Below are positions 7,273 to 14,829 of a stretch of DNA of 26,524 nucleotides, piece by piece; position 1 is the first letter of the stretch; each line of letters begins with the position of its first letter. Source of the DNA: a bacterium (GTDB taxonomy: Bacteria > Babelota > Babeliae > Babelales > Vermiphilaceae); assembly GCA_021827875.1 (NCBI GenBank), contig JAKAUA010000017.1:1-26524 (forward strand). Reading direction: 5' to 3'. Under the pieces are notes generated by a model. It saw nothing but the letters and a program-made list of their open reading frames with translations. It made no database searches and was not told the origin of the DNA. The position numbers and the translations under genes are program-made.

Positions 7273-9054
7273 TTATTGAGGTGATGAAGATGATGCTTCC
7301 TCTGACTTGCGCGTCTTTTTTTTCTTCGCTGATGGCTGTAGCGCTGCCGCTTCTTCTGTCATTTCATCTGCAGATCTTTTTTTTCTTGCACTTTCTAATA
7401 CTTGTCTCATAGCTGGTTGTATTCGTGAAGCAGGATTATTACTCGCAGCCAATAGCAAGTCTATGGTATTACCGGAAATCATATTAAAAAGAGCGTTGTC
7501 TATCTTTGCGCCATTGATTAATGCAGTAGAAATCAGTAATTCATCTAGAGTTATATCAACAGGCATTGTTGGAATAGACCAAATGCGTGCCGTTTTATCA
7601 TTAAACACCCCAACGACCTTTTTACCATCGAGACTCCATAATGCCGATACGATTAGACTGCCTCTAGGGCCTGATAATACTAGCTCTAGTTGTCCTGTAG
7701 CAATATTAAAAATACGCGCCGTATTACCAGATAAAACAATAATATGTTGACCATCAGGACTCAATGATTGCGCACGCTCACCCTGATTAATCTCCTGCTC
7801 TAATTGTTGTCCTACAGGAATATTTAGAATGCGCGCAGTATTGTTCTCTGATGAAAGCCAAATATATTTATAATTTGGATTACGATCTATTGGCTGACCA
7901 TCGGAGAAATAAATAACTTGCATCTCTTCGTCAAGACGTCCCGTAAGAATATGGCCATCAATACTCCAAGAAGCTAATTCAGTCACATATTCGCCGCCAG
8001 GTAATGTATATTTTAACTTACCATTAGAAGCATCATAAATATGCACCTCTCCATATAAAACAAGAAGAGAACTGCCATCAGGACTCCATGATGCTTCTTG
8101 ACCACGCAATCTATACTTCAGTTGACCATTAGAAGCATTATAAATATGTACAACATCATCTTGCACCGTAAGAATAGAGCTCCCGTTGGGATTCCACAAT
8201 GCTTCTGAGCCAGGCAATGTACGCACGAGACTACCGTTAGATATCCTCCAAATATATGAGTTATCTTCAGAACTAGTGATAACATGGCTGCCATCAGGAC
8301 TCCATGCTGCCGATGAAAGTGGAATCAAATTATTACCTCCCCTTCTGGTGCGTCCTGAAAAGGCATGCTCTAGTTTACCGGTAGAGGCATTCCAAATACG
8401 CGCAATACCATCATTAGATGCAGTAAGAACATGCTTACTATCCAGGCTCCATACCGCTGAAGAACATTCATCATCATGTCGTAGAATAAGGGAGTTTGTG
8501 ATGGTAAGAGGATATATATCGGATATAAAATTATGAGGGGAGCACATCGTATACTTTGCAGACATGGTAAGCTGTGCAAGTTTGTCTGGGAAACCCATTA
8601 AATGGGTAGCCAATTCTTGTATTTTTGGTTTAGAAAGTACAACTGTTTTCAATTTACCTATGTCTAAAAAGTTAACCATGAGAACAAGATTAAAAATCAC
8701 TTCTGGCGCTACTTTATTTAAGTGCCGCACTATTGCTTCTTTACTCTGAGGAAGCAATCTGAGCACCAGATCAAATGCATCAGGGTCTGCATTGTCTATA
8801 GGCAAGGTTATTACTCCTTGCTGTTCAAAAAGTTCAGGTGGAAGCCCGTTGAAATAGGTTGATTCGCGCTGGAGTAATTGGAGTTGTTCGGGTGATACTA
8901 GAATACTTCTGATCACTTGATTATTGTCGTCAACGAAATTGATATGCACCAAATTTGCAATAAAATTGATACCCTTACCTTGCTCCATCCCATACGCAAC
9001 CGGGTGAAACAGCAAACAAGATAGCACCGCAATTATTATACGACTTATATTCAT
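7273..9054 (-). CDS. Exported Skp1/BTB-like plus WD40-propeller protein (paralog) with NLS-like tail
   Basis: A protein of 593 residues from the ATG at 9054, which is preceded by GGGGGGA. An upstream ATG at 9162 in the same frame would put 36 residues before an evident signal peptide, so it is not chosen. Order of parts: signal peptide 1-22 (IIIAVLSCLLFHPVAYG), a single Skp1/BTB-like module about 34-105 (LVSPEQLQLLQRESTYF, ITLPIDNADPDAFDLVLRLL), helices to about 165 (NFLDIGKL), about eight WD40 blades 185-495 (RIWNASTGKLEHAF, WSPDGSHVITSS), the shared helix LDELLISTALINGA (503-516), then KKR at 558-560 and KKKKTRK at 577-583 with a Ser-rich end. Compared with the neighbour at 5150 it has one BTB-like module instead of two and a more basic tail. 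The two probably arose by tandem duplication, and the 77 bp between them contain no terminator that I can see. Confidence 0.85.
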   Translation of the reverse strand: MNISRIIIAVLSCLLFHPVAYGMEQGKGINFIANLVHINFVDDNNQVIRSILVSPEQLQLLQRESTYFNGLPPELFEQQGVITLPIDNADPDAFDLVLRLLPQSKEAIVRHLNKVAPEVIFNLVLMVNFLDIGKLKTVVLSKPKIQELATHLMGFPDKLAQLTMSAKYTMCSPHNFISDIYPLTITNSLILRHDDECSSAVWSLDSKHVLTASNDGIARIWNASTGKLEHAFSGRTRRGGNNLIPLSSAAWSPDGSHVITSSEDNSYIWRISNGSLVRTLPGSEALWNPNGSSILTVQDDVVHIYNASNGQLKYRLRGQEASWSPDGSSLLVLYGEVHIYDASNGKLKYTLPGGEYVTELASWSIDGHILTGRLDEEMQVIYFSDGQPIDRNPNYKYIWLSSENNTARILNIPVGQQLEQEINQGERAQSLSPDGQHIIVLSGNTARIFNIATGQLELVLSGPRGSLIVSALWSLDGKKVVGVFNDKTARIWSIPTMPVDITLDELLISTALINGAKIDNALFNMISGNTIDLLLAASNNPASRIQPAMRQVLESARKKRSADEMTEEAAALQPSAKKKKTRKSEEASSSSPQ

Positions 9055-9178
9055 TAGAATCCCCCCATTTAAATGATATGCATCCCACCTTTTTATTGAT
9101 TCTACTATACCACTCGCCCCCAAAACAATACCTAGGGCACTATGAGCGCTAAACTTTAACATTTAAAATATAAAGAAA

Positions 9179-9199
9179 GTTGAGCGAAGCTGACTAAGA
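9179..9199. promoter_or_regulatory. Weak HAIR-like operator candidate before dnaK
   Basis: GTTGAGC-N7-ACTAAGA has the spacing of the HspR operator (known consensus CTTGAGT-N7-ACTCAAG) but matches only nine of fourteen half-site bases. It ends 17 bp before the -35 box of dnaK. The HspR-like regulator at 17148 makes such a site plausible; chance is equally possible. Confidence 0.2.
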
Positions 9200-9216
9200 T
9201 TTTTTGCGTTAAAAAT

Positions 9217-9246
9217 TTGACATGCTACTATTTTTTACCTTATAAT
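9217..9246 (+). promoter_or_regulatory. dnaK promoter, consensus -35 and -10
   Basis: TTGACA (9217-9222) and TATAAT (9241-9246) are both perfect sigma-70-type boxes separated by 18 bp. They lie about 70 bp before the dnaK ATG. No CIRCE element is visible. Confidence 0.8.
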
Positions 9247-9315
9247 AAGGTTAATTTTAAATAAAAAAGAACTAGAATAAAATTAAACAATTATTCAAAG
9301 CAAAAGGAGCCAAAA

Positions 9316-11199
9316 ATGGCTAAAAAAATAATCGGTATCGACTTGGGTACAACCAACTCGGTTGTTGCCTTTATGGAGGGCGGGGTCGCCAAGGTTATCC
9401 CTAATAAAGAAGGCGCCAACACTACTCCATCCGTGGTCGCTTTTACCAAAGATGACAAACGCTTAGTGGGTGTATTGGCAAAGCGCCAAGCTATCACCAA
9501 CCCGGAAAACACCATTTTCTCATCCAAGCGCTTTATTGGCATGTCATATGACCAACTAAAGCCTGAGGACAAACAAGTCCCTTACAAATTAGCGCGCCGC
9601 TCAAATGGTGATGTTGCTATCGTAGCACAGGGTAAAGAATATACCCCGCAAGAAATTGGTGCAGCAGTATTAGCACAGCTTAAGCAAACCGCTGAAGACT
9701 ACTTGGGCGAAACCATTACCGAAGCAGTTGTCACCGTTCCTGCTTATTTTAACGACTCACAAAGACAAGCAACCAAAGATGCCGGTCGCATTGCCGGTCT
9801 TGATGTAAAACGTATCATCAATGAGCCGACTGCCGCTGCATTGGCATATGGTCTTGATAAAAAGAAAAGCGGAACCATTGCGGTATTCGACTTTGGTGGC
9901 GGGACATTCGATATCTCTGTCCTAGAAATTAACGAAGGCGTTATCGAAGTTAAATCAACCAATGGCGATACTCACTTGGGTGGTGATGACGTTGACCAAA
10001 AATTAATTAAATATTTGGCTGACGAGTTTCAAAAAGATCATAACATTGATTTACGCAAAGACAGCATGGCATTACAGCGCTTAAAAGAAGCTGCTGAAAA
10101 AGCTAAGATCGAGCTTTCAAGCCTGCATGAGACAGAAATCAACCTTCCGTATATTACTGCTGATGCGACTGGTCCTAAGCACTTGGTGCTCAAGCTCTCT
10201 CGTGCAAAATTAGAATCATTGTGTGAAGATATCTTCAGACGCTTGTTGGAGCCATGCAAAAAGGCTATGCAAGATGCGCAATTGAACAAAGAAGCAATTG
10301 ATGAAGTTATTCTTGTTGGTGGTTCAACCCGTATTCCAAAAGTACAAACATTGGTAAAAGATTTCTTTGGTAAAGAGCCAAACAGATCAGTAAACCCGGA
10401 TGAAGTTGTTGCTCTTGGTGCCGCTATTCAAGGTGGTGTACTTGCCGGTGATATTACCGATGTATTGCTTCTTGATGTTACTCCACTATCATTGGGTATT
10501 GAGACTCTTGGCGGTGTAATGACTAAGTTGATCGAGCGCAATACCACGATTCCAACCCGCAAATCACAAGTATTCTCAACTGCAGAAGATAATCAAACTG
10601 CGGTAGATATTCGCGTGTTCCAAGGTGAGCGTGAATTCGCAAAAGATAACAAGATGCTTGGCCAATTCCGTCTAGAAGGTATTCCTGCAGCGCGTCGCGG
10701 TATGCCACAGATCGAAGTTACCTTTGATATTGACGCAAACGGTATTGTACACGTGAGCGCAAAAGACAAGGCTACTAACAAAGAACAAAAGATCACCATT
10801 ACCAGCAGCAGCGGATTAAGCAAAGAAGAAGTAGAACGCATGGTGCAAGAAGCTAAGTCCCACGAAGCTGAAGATAAAAAAGCGCGTGAAGCTGTTGAAA
10901 AACGCAACAACCTTGACGGCTTAGTATTGAATATCGAGAAGACCCTCTCTGAGAATAAAGACAAACTTTCAGAGTCAGACATTCAAGTAACACAAGCTGC
11001 TCTTGAAAAAGCAAAACAAGCATTAAAAGATCATGCTGATAATGCAGAAGAATTGCAAAAAGCTACCGATGAGCTTATTCAAGCTTCTCACAAAGTAGCT
11101 GAGCTCTTGTACAAGCAAGGAGGCGCTGATCAAAATGCGACAGGTTCAACAGAAAACAAAAATCCTGAAGAACCTATAGACGCTGAAATCAACGAGTAA
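9316..11199 (+). CDS. dnaK: Molecular chaperone DnaK (Hsp70)
   Basis: An ATP-dependent chaperone of the cytoplasm, 627 residues, the usual length. The nucleotide-binding domain shows GIDLGTTNS (7-15), NEPTAAALAYG (about 168), FDFGGGTFDIS (about 191) and ILVGGSTRIPKVQ (about 332). The linker is followed by the substrate domain (DVTPLSLGIETLGG), then the helical lid and a short acidic tail ending DAEINE, close to the family's DAEFEE. The start is fixed by AAGGAG at 9304-9309. It is transcribed alone: a strong promoter precedes it, a terminator follows, and neither grpE nor dnaJ is beside it, unlike the common grpE-dnaK-dnaJ order. Confidence 0.98.
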   Translation: MAKKIIGIDLGTTNSVVAFMEGGVAKVIPNKEGANTTPSVVAFTKDDKRLVGVLAKRQAITNPENTIFSSKRFIGMSYDQLKPEDKQVPYKLARRSNGDVAIVAQGKEYTPQEIGAAVLAQLKQTAEDYLGETITEAVVTVPAYFNDSQRQATKDAGRIAGLDVKRIINEPTAAALAYGLDKKKSGTIAVFDFGGGTFDISVLEINEGVIEVKSTNGDTHLGGDDVDQKLIKYLADEFQKDHNIDLRKDSMALQRLKEAAEKAKIELSSLHETEINLPYITADATGPKHLVLKLSRAKLESLCEDIFRRLLEPCKKAMQDAQLNKEAIDEVILVGGSTRIPKVQTLVKDFFGKEPNRSVNPDEVVALGAAIQGGVLAGDITDVLLLDVTPLSLGIETLGGVMTKLIERNTTIPTRKSQVFSTAEDNQTAVDIRVFQGEREFAKDNKMLGQFRLEGIPAARRGMPQIEVTFDIDANGIVHVSAKDKATNKEQKITITSSSGLSKEEVERMVQEAKSHEAEDKKAREAVEKRNNLDGLVLNIEKTLSENKDKLSESDIQVTQAALEKAKQALKDHADNAEELQKATDELIQASHKVAELLYKQGGADQNATGSTENKNPEEPIDAEINE

Positions 11200-11221
11200 G
11201 CATACTCATAATAACAACTCC

Positions 11222-11263
11222 AAGAAGAGAGATTCATTTCACGTGAATTTCTCTTCTTTTTTT
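11222..11263 (+). terminator. Rho-independent terminator of dnaK
   Basis: The arm AAGAAGAGAGATTCA pairs with TGAATTTCTCTTCTT around a short loop and runs into a string of T residues (TTCTTTTTTT). It lies 22 bp after the dnaK stop. Confidence 0.85.
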
Positions 11264-11278
11264 AAATACTTTTTCATC

Positions 11279-11300
11279 CGCCTAACCCCTTCGATACAGC
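11279..11300 (+). repeat. 22-nt dispersed direct repeat, copy 1
   Basis: The sequence from CGCCTAACCCC to TTCGATACAGC recurs at 17640-17660 with one base deleted. It follows the dnaK terminator; the other copy begins just after the MerR gene. Confidence 0.55.
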
Positions 11301-11421
11301 TTTTTTATTTTTCATGTCGATTGACTAATTTTATTCAAAGATAGTATCCTGAGCGTATATAACTTGACTCAACGTAGAATAACCATATCTTATTATACCT
11401 TTGTTTAAAGGATACCCTATT

Positions 11422-11826
11422 ATGGTGAAACGCATACTTCTATTGTTAGTGTCCCTACATACACTTCAATCTTCCGATGCTATTATTATCCTTTTTCCAA
11501 GCCTACTTACCAACTCAATGGTGAATGGAAAAAGATATAGTCCCGCCAATGAAACAACAGTTGGCGATATTGTCACAACAAGCAAAGAATATTATCTGAA
11601 ACATATGTCTCCACTTTTTAATGAAACGGTAAAAGATGCTATTTTTTATTTAACTGCTTCCTATTTGTGTATGCAACCATCATTCAATCCTTATGAAGAC
11701 AGCAAGCCATTAGCGCCAGATAGTACTATCGATGACATGAAAAAAAAGTATCGTACTGATCGCTTCAGTTTAAAATATGGCTCTCCAAAAAAAACAAAAC
11801 GAAAACGATTGGTATCAACACAATAA
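11422..11826 (+). CDS. Small secreted hypothetical protein
   Basis: A protein of 134 residues from the ATG at 11422, preceded by AAAGGATA; an earlier in-frame TTG at 11401 would only lengthen the signal region. The signal peptide (MVKRILLLLVSLHTLQSSDA) is followed by a domain with NETTVGDIV and a very basic end (KKTKRKR). The pattern of a P-x-x-E-x-TV segment, a helix and a C-terminal LKYGS resembles the next gene and the one at 13890, so the three may form a divergent family. Function unknown. It lies 24 bp before the next gene and is probably co-transcribed with it. Confidence 0.75.
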   Translation: MVKRILLLLVSLHTLQSSDAIIILFPSLLTNSMVNGKRYSPANETTVGDIVTTSKEYYLKHMSPLFNETVKDAIFYLTASYLCMQPSFNPYEDSKPLAPDSTIDDMKKKYRTDRFSLKYGSPKKTKRKRLVSTQ

Positions 11827-11850
11827 GTCATTAATTAAGGAGGTTATTAT

Positions 11851-12300
11851 ATGAAATCTAGTCTTATACTATTGCTCATGTGTATTCATGTCACTTCATA
11901 TGCGATGGAAAATAGTACCCAGGAAAAATCTAAACAGCAGTTGGTATTACTATTTTTAAAAGTATTACCCGCAGAGAATCGTTTTTTATTTTTTCCTATT
12001 ACTGAACAAACAGTATTGAGAGAAGTTATAGAACATCTACACTCTCATTTTGTATCCGGTGTGCCGCTAAGCACCGCTAATTATATAATTACTCCGCAAG
12101 AAGCGCATAAATCAGTAAAAACATTTAACCTTGAAAGATGGGGCTCCAAAAAAATGTTTCCAATAATAAAACTTTGTAAATCAAATATATTTTTCGTTGA
12201 ACAATTAAATCAAAATAATAGTTATACAAACAAAACTACACCTAAGGTCCCATCATTGAATTTGAGTAAATTACCGGATAAAACAATAGGGAAAAGATGA
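11851..12300 (+). CDS. Small secreted hypothetical protein
   Basis: A protein of 149 residues with a signal peptide (MKSSLILLLMCIHVTSYA) directly followed by MEN. The mature part has LVLLFLKVLP, PITEQTVLREVIEHL and FNLERWGSKKMFPIIKL. The last element recalls LHLKRWSS in the protein at 13890. A good Shine-Dalgarno (AAGGAGG) precedes the ATG. The last seven codons, encoding roughly DKTIGKR, form one arm of the transcription terminator, so the coding end and the terminator overlap. Family not recognised; the TV..V..L pattern vaguely recalls a beta-grasp fold, which is a guess. Confidence 0.75.
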   Translation: MKSSLILLLMCIHVTSYAMENSTQEKSKQQLVLLFLKVLPAENRFLFFPITEQTVLREVIEHLHSHFVSGVPLSTANYIITPQEAHKSVKTFNLERWGSKKMFPIIKLCKSNIFFVEQLNQNNSYTNKTTPKVPSLNLSKLPDKTIGKR

Positions 12301-12331
12301 TTAATAACCATTCTTTTTCCTATTGTTTTAT
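12278..12331. terminator. Long terminator hairpin overlapping the end of the gene at 11851
   Basis: ATAAAACAATAGGGAAAAGA (12278-12297) pairs with 12312-12331 in 19 of 20 positions around a 14-nt loop that includes the stop codon. It lies between convergent genes and can serve both strands. Confidence 0.7.
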
Positions 12332-12341
12332 AAAGTGCGTA

Positions 12342-12572
12342 TTAACGCTTACAATCTTTTGAGCATGCTGCGAAGAAAGATACAAGACTCATAACACCGG
12401 CAATACCAATAAGATAATATAATGGGTTGATTATGCTTGGCGAGATCATCATACCAAGCTTTTCAACCAAGTTGTAACCAAAGGGAGCTAATCCTAATGA
12501 AATAGCACCAAACGAGGTCAACAACCATGATGCTTTAGCCGCAATTCCCATAGTACCTTTGTTACAAAACAT
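12342..12572 (-). CDS. Small two-helix membrane protein, DUF378-like
   Basis: A protein of 76 residues with two hydrophobic helices. The segments SFGAISLGLAPFGYNLVEKL and INPLYYLIGIAGVMSLVSF match the DUF378 pattern as I know it (a GGLNWGLVGLFGFNLV-type first helix, then an SRIVYILVGLAG-type second helix). DUF378 proteins are small inner-membrane proteins of unknown function. AAAAGGAG precedes the ATG. The gene is convergent with the secreted gene at 11851 and divergent from ychF. Confidence 0.7.
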   Translation of the reverse strand: MFCNKGTMGIAAKASWLLTSFGAISLGLAPFGYNLVEKLGMMISPSIINPLYYLIGIAGVMSLVSFFAACSKDCKR

Positions 12573-12696
12573 ACAATTCTCCTTTTTATAGATAATTTGT
12601 AAAAAATATAACTACTCTTCTTCTAAATACCATAAAACAATAACCAGTTCAATAATCATCTTCTATTGTGCATATAAAGTTGAAAAAAGCTCTATT

Positions 12697-12724
12697 TTGA
12701 CGCACACTAAAGTATAGATAATAG
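12697..12724 (+). promoter_or_regulatory. Candidate promoter of ychF
   Basis: TTGACG (12697-12702) and TAATAG (12719-12724) are 16 bp apart and lie about 37 bp before the ychF start codon. The -35 match is good, the -10 match moderate. Confidence 0.4.
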
Positions 12725-12760
12725 AAATTTGTACAGCACATAATCCAGGATATTTATTTA

Positions 12761-13873
12761 ATGACTATTCAAGCCGGTCTTGTCGGGTTACCAAACGTAG
12801 GCAAATCAAGTTTATTCAATGCCCTTACCAAATCATCGGTCCCTGCAGAAAATTACCCATTCTGCACCATTGACCCTCATATGGCCATCACTTATGTGCC
12901 CGATCGCCGTCTTGATGAAATGCAACGCATCTATGGGTCAAAAAAAGAGATTCCCGCTACCGTAAACTTTGTTGACATTGCCGGCCTGGTAAAAGGTGCT
13001 GCATCGGGACAAGGCTTGGGTAATCAATTTTTAAGCCATATTCGTGAAGTAGATCTTATTCTCCATGTACTCCGCTGCTTTGAAGATGCTAATATTCTTC
13101 ATTCGGGTGAAACTATAGATCCGTTGGCAGACTATGAAATAATTATCTCCGAACTTATGCTCAAAGATCTTGAATCAGTAGATAAACGACTCCAAAGAAT
13201 GGACAAACTTATTAAAGCAGCAAGCAGCAAACCGGCAGAGAAAAAAGAGCTCGAGGCGGAAGAAGCATTGCTCAAGGCACTTGTGCCCGCACTGAATGCT
13301 GCTGATTTAAAGGCAGTACATCAGCTGACCAAAAATGCACCAAGTACTATGATTCCCCTCTTGTCGGCAAAGAACTTTTTGATTATTGCTAACGTTGCCG
13401 AAGATGAACTTGATAATGATGGATACAAAAATAATAAACATTATCAAACATTGGTGGCCACCTTTGGCGTTGATCGTGTAATTCCGGTATGTGCAAAAGT
13501 AGAATATGAGTTGTCTCAACTGAGCAATGAAGAAGTACAAGAGATGATGGGGCTGCTGGGTATGAAGCAAAGCGGCCTTGACCGTATCATTCAACAAACG
13601 TATAAACACCTTGGTCTTATCACCTTCTTTACCTGTGGGCCACAAGAAGCGCACGCTTGGCCCATTAAAAAAGGCATGACAATCAGACAAGCAGCGGGAG
13701 AAATTCACTCAGACTTGGAACGTGGTTTTATCTGTGCTGATATTTTTAATTGCGAAGATCTGATTAAAGCAGGTAGCGAAGCAAAACTGAAAGAAATAGG
13801 CAAGTTACGCACTGAAGGGCAAGATTATATTGTCCAAGATGGTGACGTAGTGCATATCAAATTTAACGTATAA
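12761..13873 (+). CDS. ychF: Redox-regulated, ribosome-associated ATPase YchF (OBG family)
   Basis: A protein of 370 residues, close to the usual 363. The P-loop GLPNVGKSS (9-17), the G3 segment VDIAGLVKGAASGQGLGNQFL and the G4-position motif NVAED, which replaces NKxD and explains the ATP preference of the family, are all present. A coiled insert (about 130-170) and the C-terminal TGS-type domain (TFFTCGPQEAHAWPIKKG, then DLERGFICADIF) complete it. YchF binds ribosomes and affects translation and stress responses. Only AGGA at about 12747 is available as a weak ribosome binding site. The secreted gene at 13890 begins 16 bp downstream and is likely in the same transcript. Confidence 0.96.
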   Translation: MTIQAGLVGLPNVGKSSLFNALTKSSVPAENYPFCTIDPHMAITYVPDRRLDEMQRIYGSKKEIPATVNFVDIAGLVKGAASGQGLGNQFLSHIREVDLILHVLRCFEDANILHSGETIDPLADYEIIISELMLKDLESVDKRLQRMDKLIKAASSKPAEKKELEAEEALLKALVPALNAADLKAVHQLTKNAPSTMIPLLSAKNFLIIANVAEDELDNDGYKNNKHYQTLVATFGVDRVIPVCAKVEYELSQLSNEEVQEMMGLLGMKQSGLDRIIQQTYKHLGLITFFTCGPQEAHAWPIKKGMTIRQAAGEIHSDLERGFICADIFNCEDLIKAGSEAKLKEIGKLRTEGQDYIVQDGDVVHIKFNV

Positions 13874-13889
13874 TATATTTGGAGGTTAC

Positions 13890-14528
13890 ATGTTCAAAAA
13901 AATAGTAGCGTCTTTGTTGCTGATGATGGTTATTTCGTCGCAATATGGCATGGCACCAAAAGAGATTGACGGCAAAGATATAACATATCGTGGTAAATTA
14001 AGCTGGGCCACGAGTGACATTTTGCAAGCGATAGAAGATGACGGTGTCATAAGTGACAATCATATAGCCATCATAGCCTGTTTTACCGCATCGCGAGAAA
14101 CACAAACTGCATCACTCAGACCAAGACCATTAGTGTTATGGCCTGATACCGATAAACAACTAATTTTGTTTAAGCTATGTGATCTTCTCAAGGTGAGCAC
14201 AGACGATAAAGACTCATACATTGAGTTATTAACGGAACCAACACAATTAATAAAAGTACCAATGCATGATTACTCCGTTGAACTTAAAGACACAAAAATT
14301 AGTGACACCATTATAAATCTTTATTACCAACTTCATCTTAAAAGATGGTCCTCTATTCACAAACTTCATGTATATGAACATAATACGTGGAAGAAGCTTC
14401 CAATAGTCAAGCATTATCCCTATTGGATACCCGCTCATTTGAATCGACTGCCATTCATTAAATATGTATCTACTGATGATGCTACTTCGACTGATAGCTC
14501 AAATGATAAAATTCCTTTGCCTTTTTAA
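13890..14528 (+). CDS. Secreted hypothetical protein downstream of ychF
   Basis: A protein of 212 residues with a signal peptide (MFKKIVASLLLMMVISSQYG) followed by MAPKE. A good ribosome binding site (GGAGG) lies 6 bp before the ATG. The mature part has two related-looking halves, each with a short helix. Towards the end, LHLKRWSSIHKLHVYEHNTW resembles FNLERWGSKK of the gene at 11851. The C-terminus is rich in Ser, Thr and Asp. Function unknown. The close coupling to ychF probably reflects shared transcription, not shared function. Confidence 0.8.
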   Translation: MFKKIVASLLLMMVISSQYGMAPKEIDGKDITYRGKLSWATSDILQAIEDDGVISDNHIAIIACFTASRETQTASLRPRPLVLWPDTDKQLILFKLCDLLKVSTDDKDSYIELLTEPTQLIKVPMHDYSVELKDTKISDTIINLYYQLHLKRWSSIHKLHVYEHNTWKKLPIVKHYPYWIPAHLNRLPFIKYVSTDDATSTDSSNDKIPLPF

Positions 14529-14532
14529 AGAT

Positions 14533-14571
14533 AAAAATATGTCCCTATTTTTTGATATGAGGCATATTTTT
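14533..14571 (+). terminator. Probable terminator after the ychF operon
   Basis: AAAAATATG-T-CC pairs with GGCATATTTTT with one bulged base, and the right arm ends in a T-run. It starts 5 bp after the stop of the gene at 13890. Confidence 0.5.
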
Positions 14572-14587
14572 TAATCATCAAGCCATA

Positions 14588-14761
14588 CTATTTTGGATCA
14601 CGAGAGTTTCTTCTGCCTTCAGGGCGTACTTCTCTGTTGTGGCGACGTTCTCCTCTATGTTGTTGGCGATCTTGCATTGCGCCATGACTATACAATTGAT
14701 CTGCGTATAGCGACGACCCGGTTATTAATAACGCAATAGCCAGCGTAGTATTAATCTTCAT
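14588..14761 (-). CDS. Short Arg-rich secreted peptide, cassette copy A
   Basis: A protein of 57 residues. The ATG at 14761 is chosen because AAAGGAA precedes it and because the paralog at 15618 begins at the same place; an upstream ATG in frame would add MRKKEFI. The signal peptide MKINTTLAIALLITGSSLYA is identical to that of the paralog. The mature part begins DQLYSHG and is full of Arg, Gln and His (RQQHRGERRHNRE). Strong positive charge outside the cytoplasm suggests binding to nucleic acid, envelope or membranes, but this is inference. It is the last gene of a duplicated two-gene unit. Confidence 0.75.
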   Translation of the reverse strand: MKINTTLAIALLITGSSLYADQLYSHGAMQDRQQHRGERRHNREVRPEGRRNSRDPK

Positions 14762-14794
14762 AATAAATTCCTTTTTTCTCATTTATAATCCATT

Positions 14795-14826
14795 AATCGA
14801 GAGAGCTTTTTTAGGCTCTCTCGATT
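14795..14826. terminator. 12-bp perfect hairpin between the long and short cassette genes (copy A)
   Basis: AATCGAGAGAGC and GCTCTCTCGATT flank an 8-nt loop. On the minus strand it follows the stop of the long gene by only a few bases and is not followed by a T-run, so it may end transcription weakly or protect the upstream mRNA. Copy B has a counterpart at 15858-15882. Confidence 0.55.
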
Positions 14827-14829
14827 ATT

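Noticed and set aside
9055..9162. Longer N-terminus of the second WD40 protein
   Set aside because: A clear signal peptide with a strong GGGGGGA ribosome site starts at 9054; 36 extra residues would bury it.
9180..9315. CIRCE element before dnaK
   Set aside because: No TTAGCACTC-N9-GAGTGCTAA-like inverted repeat is present.
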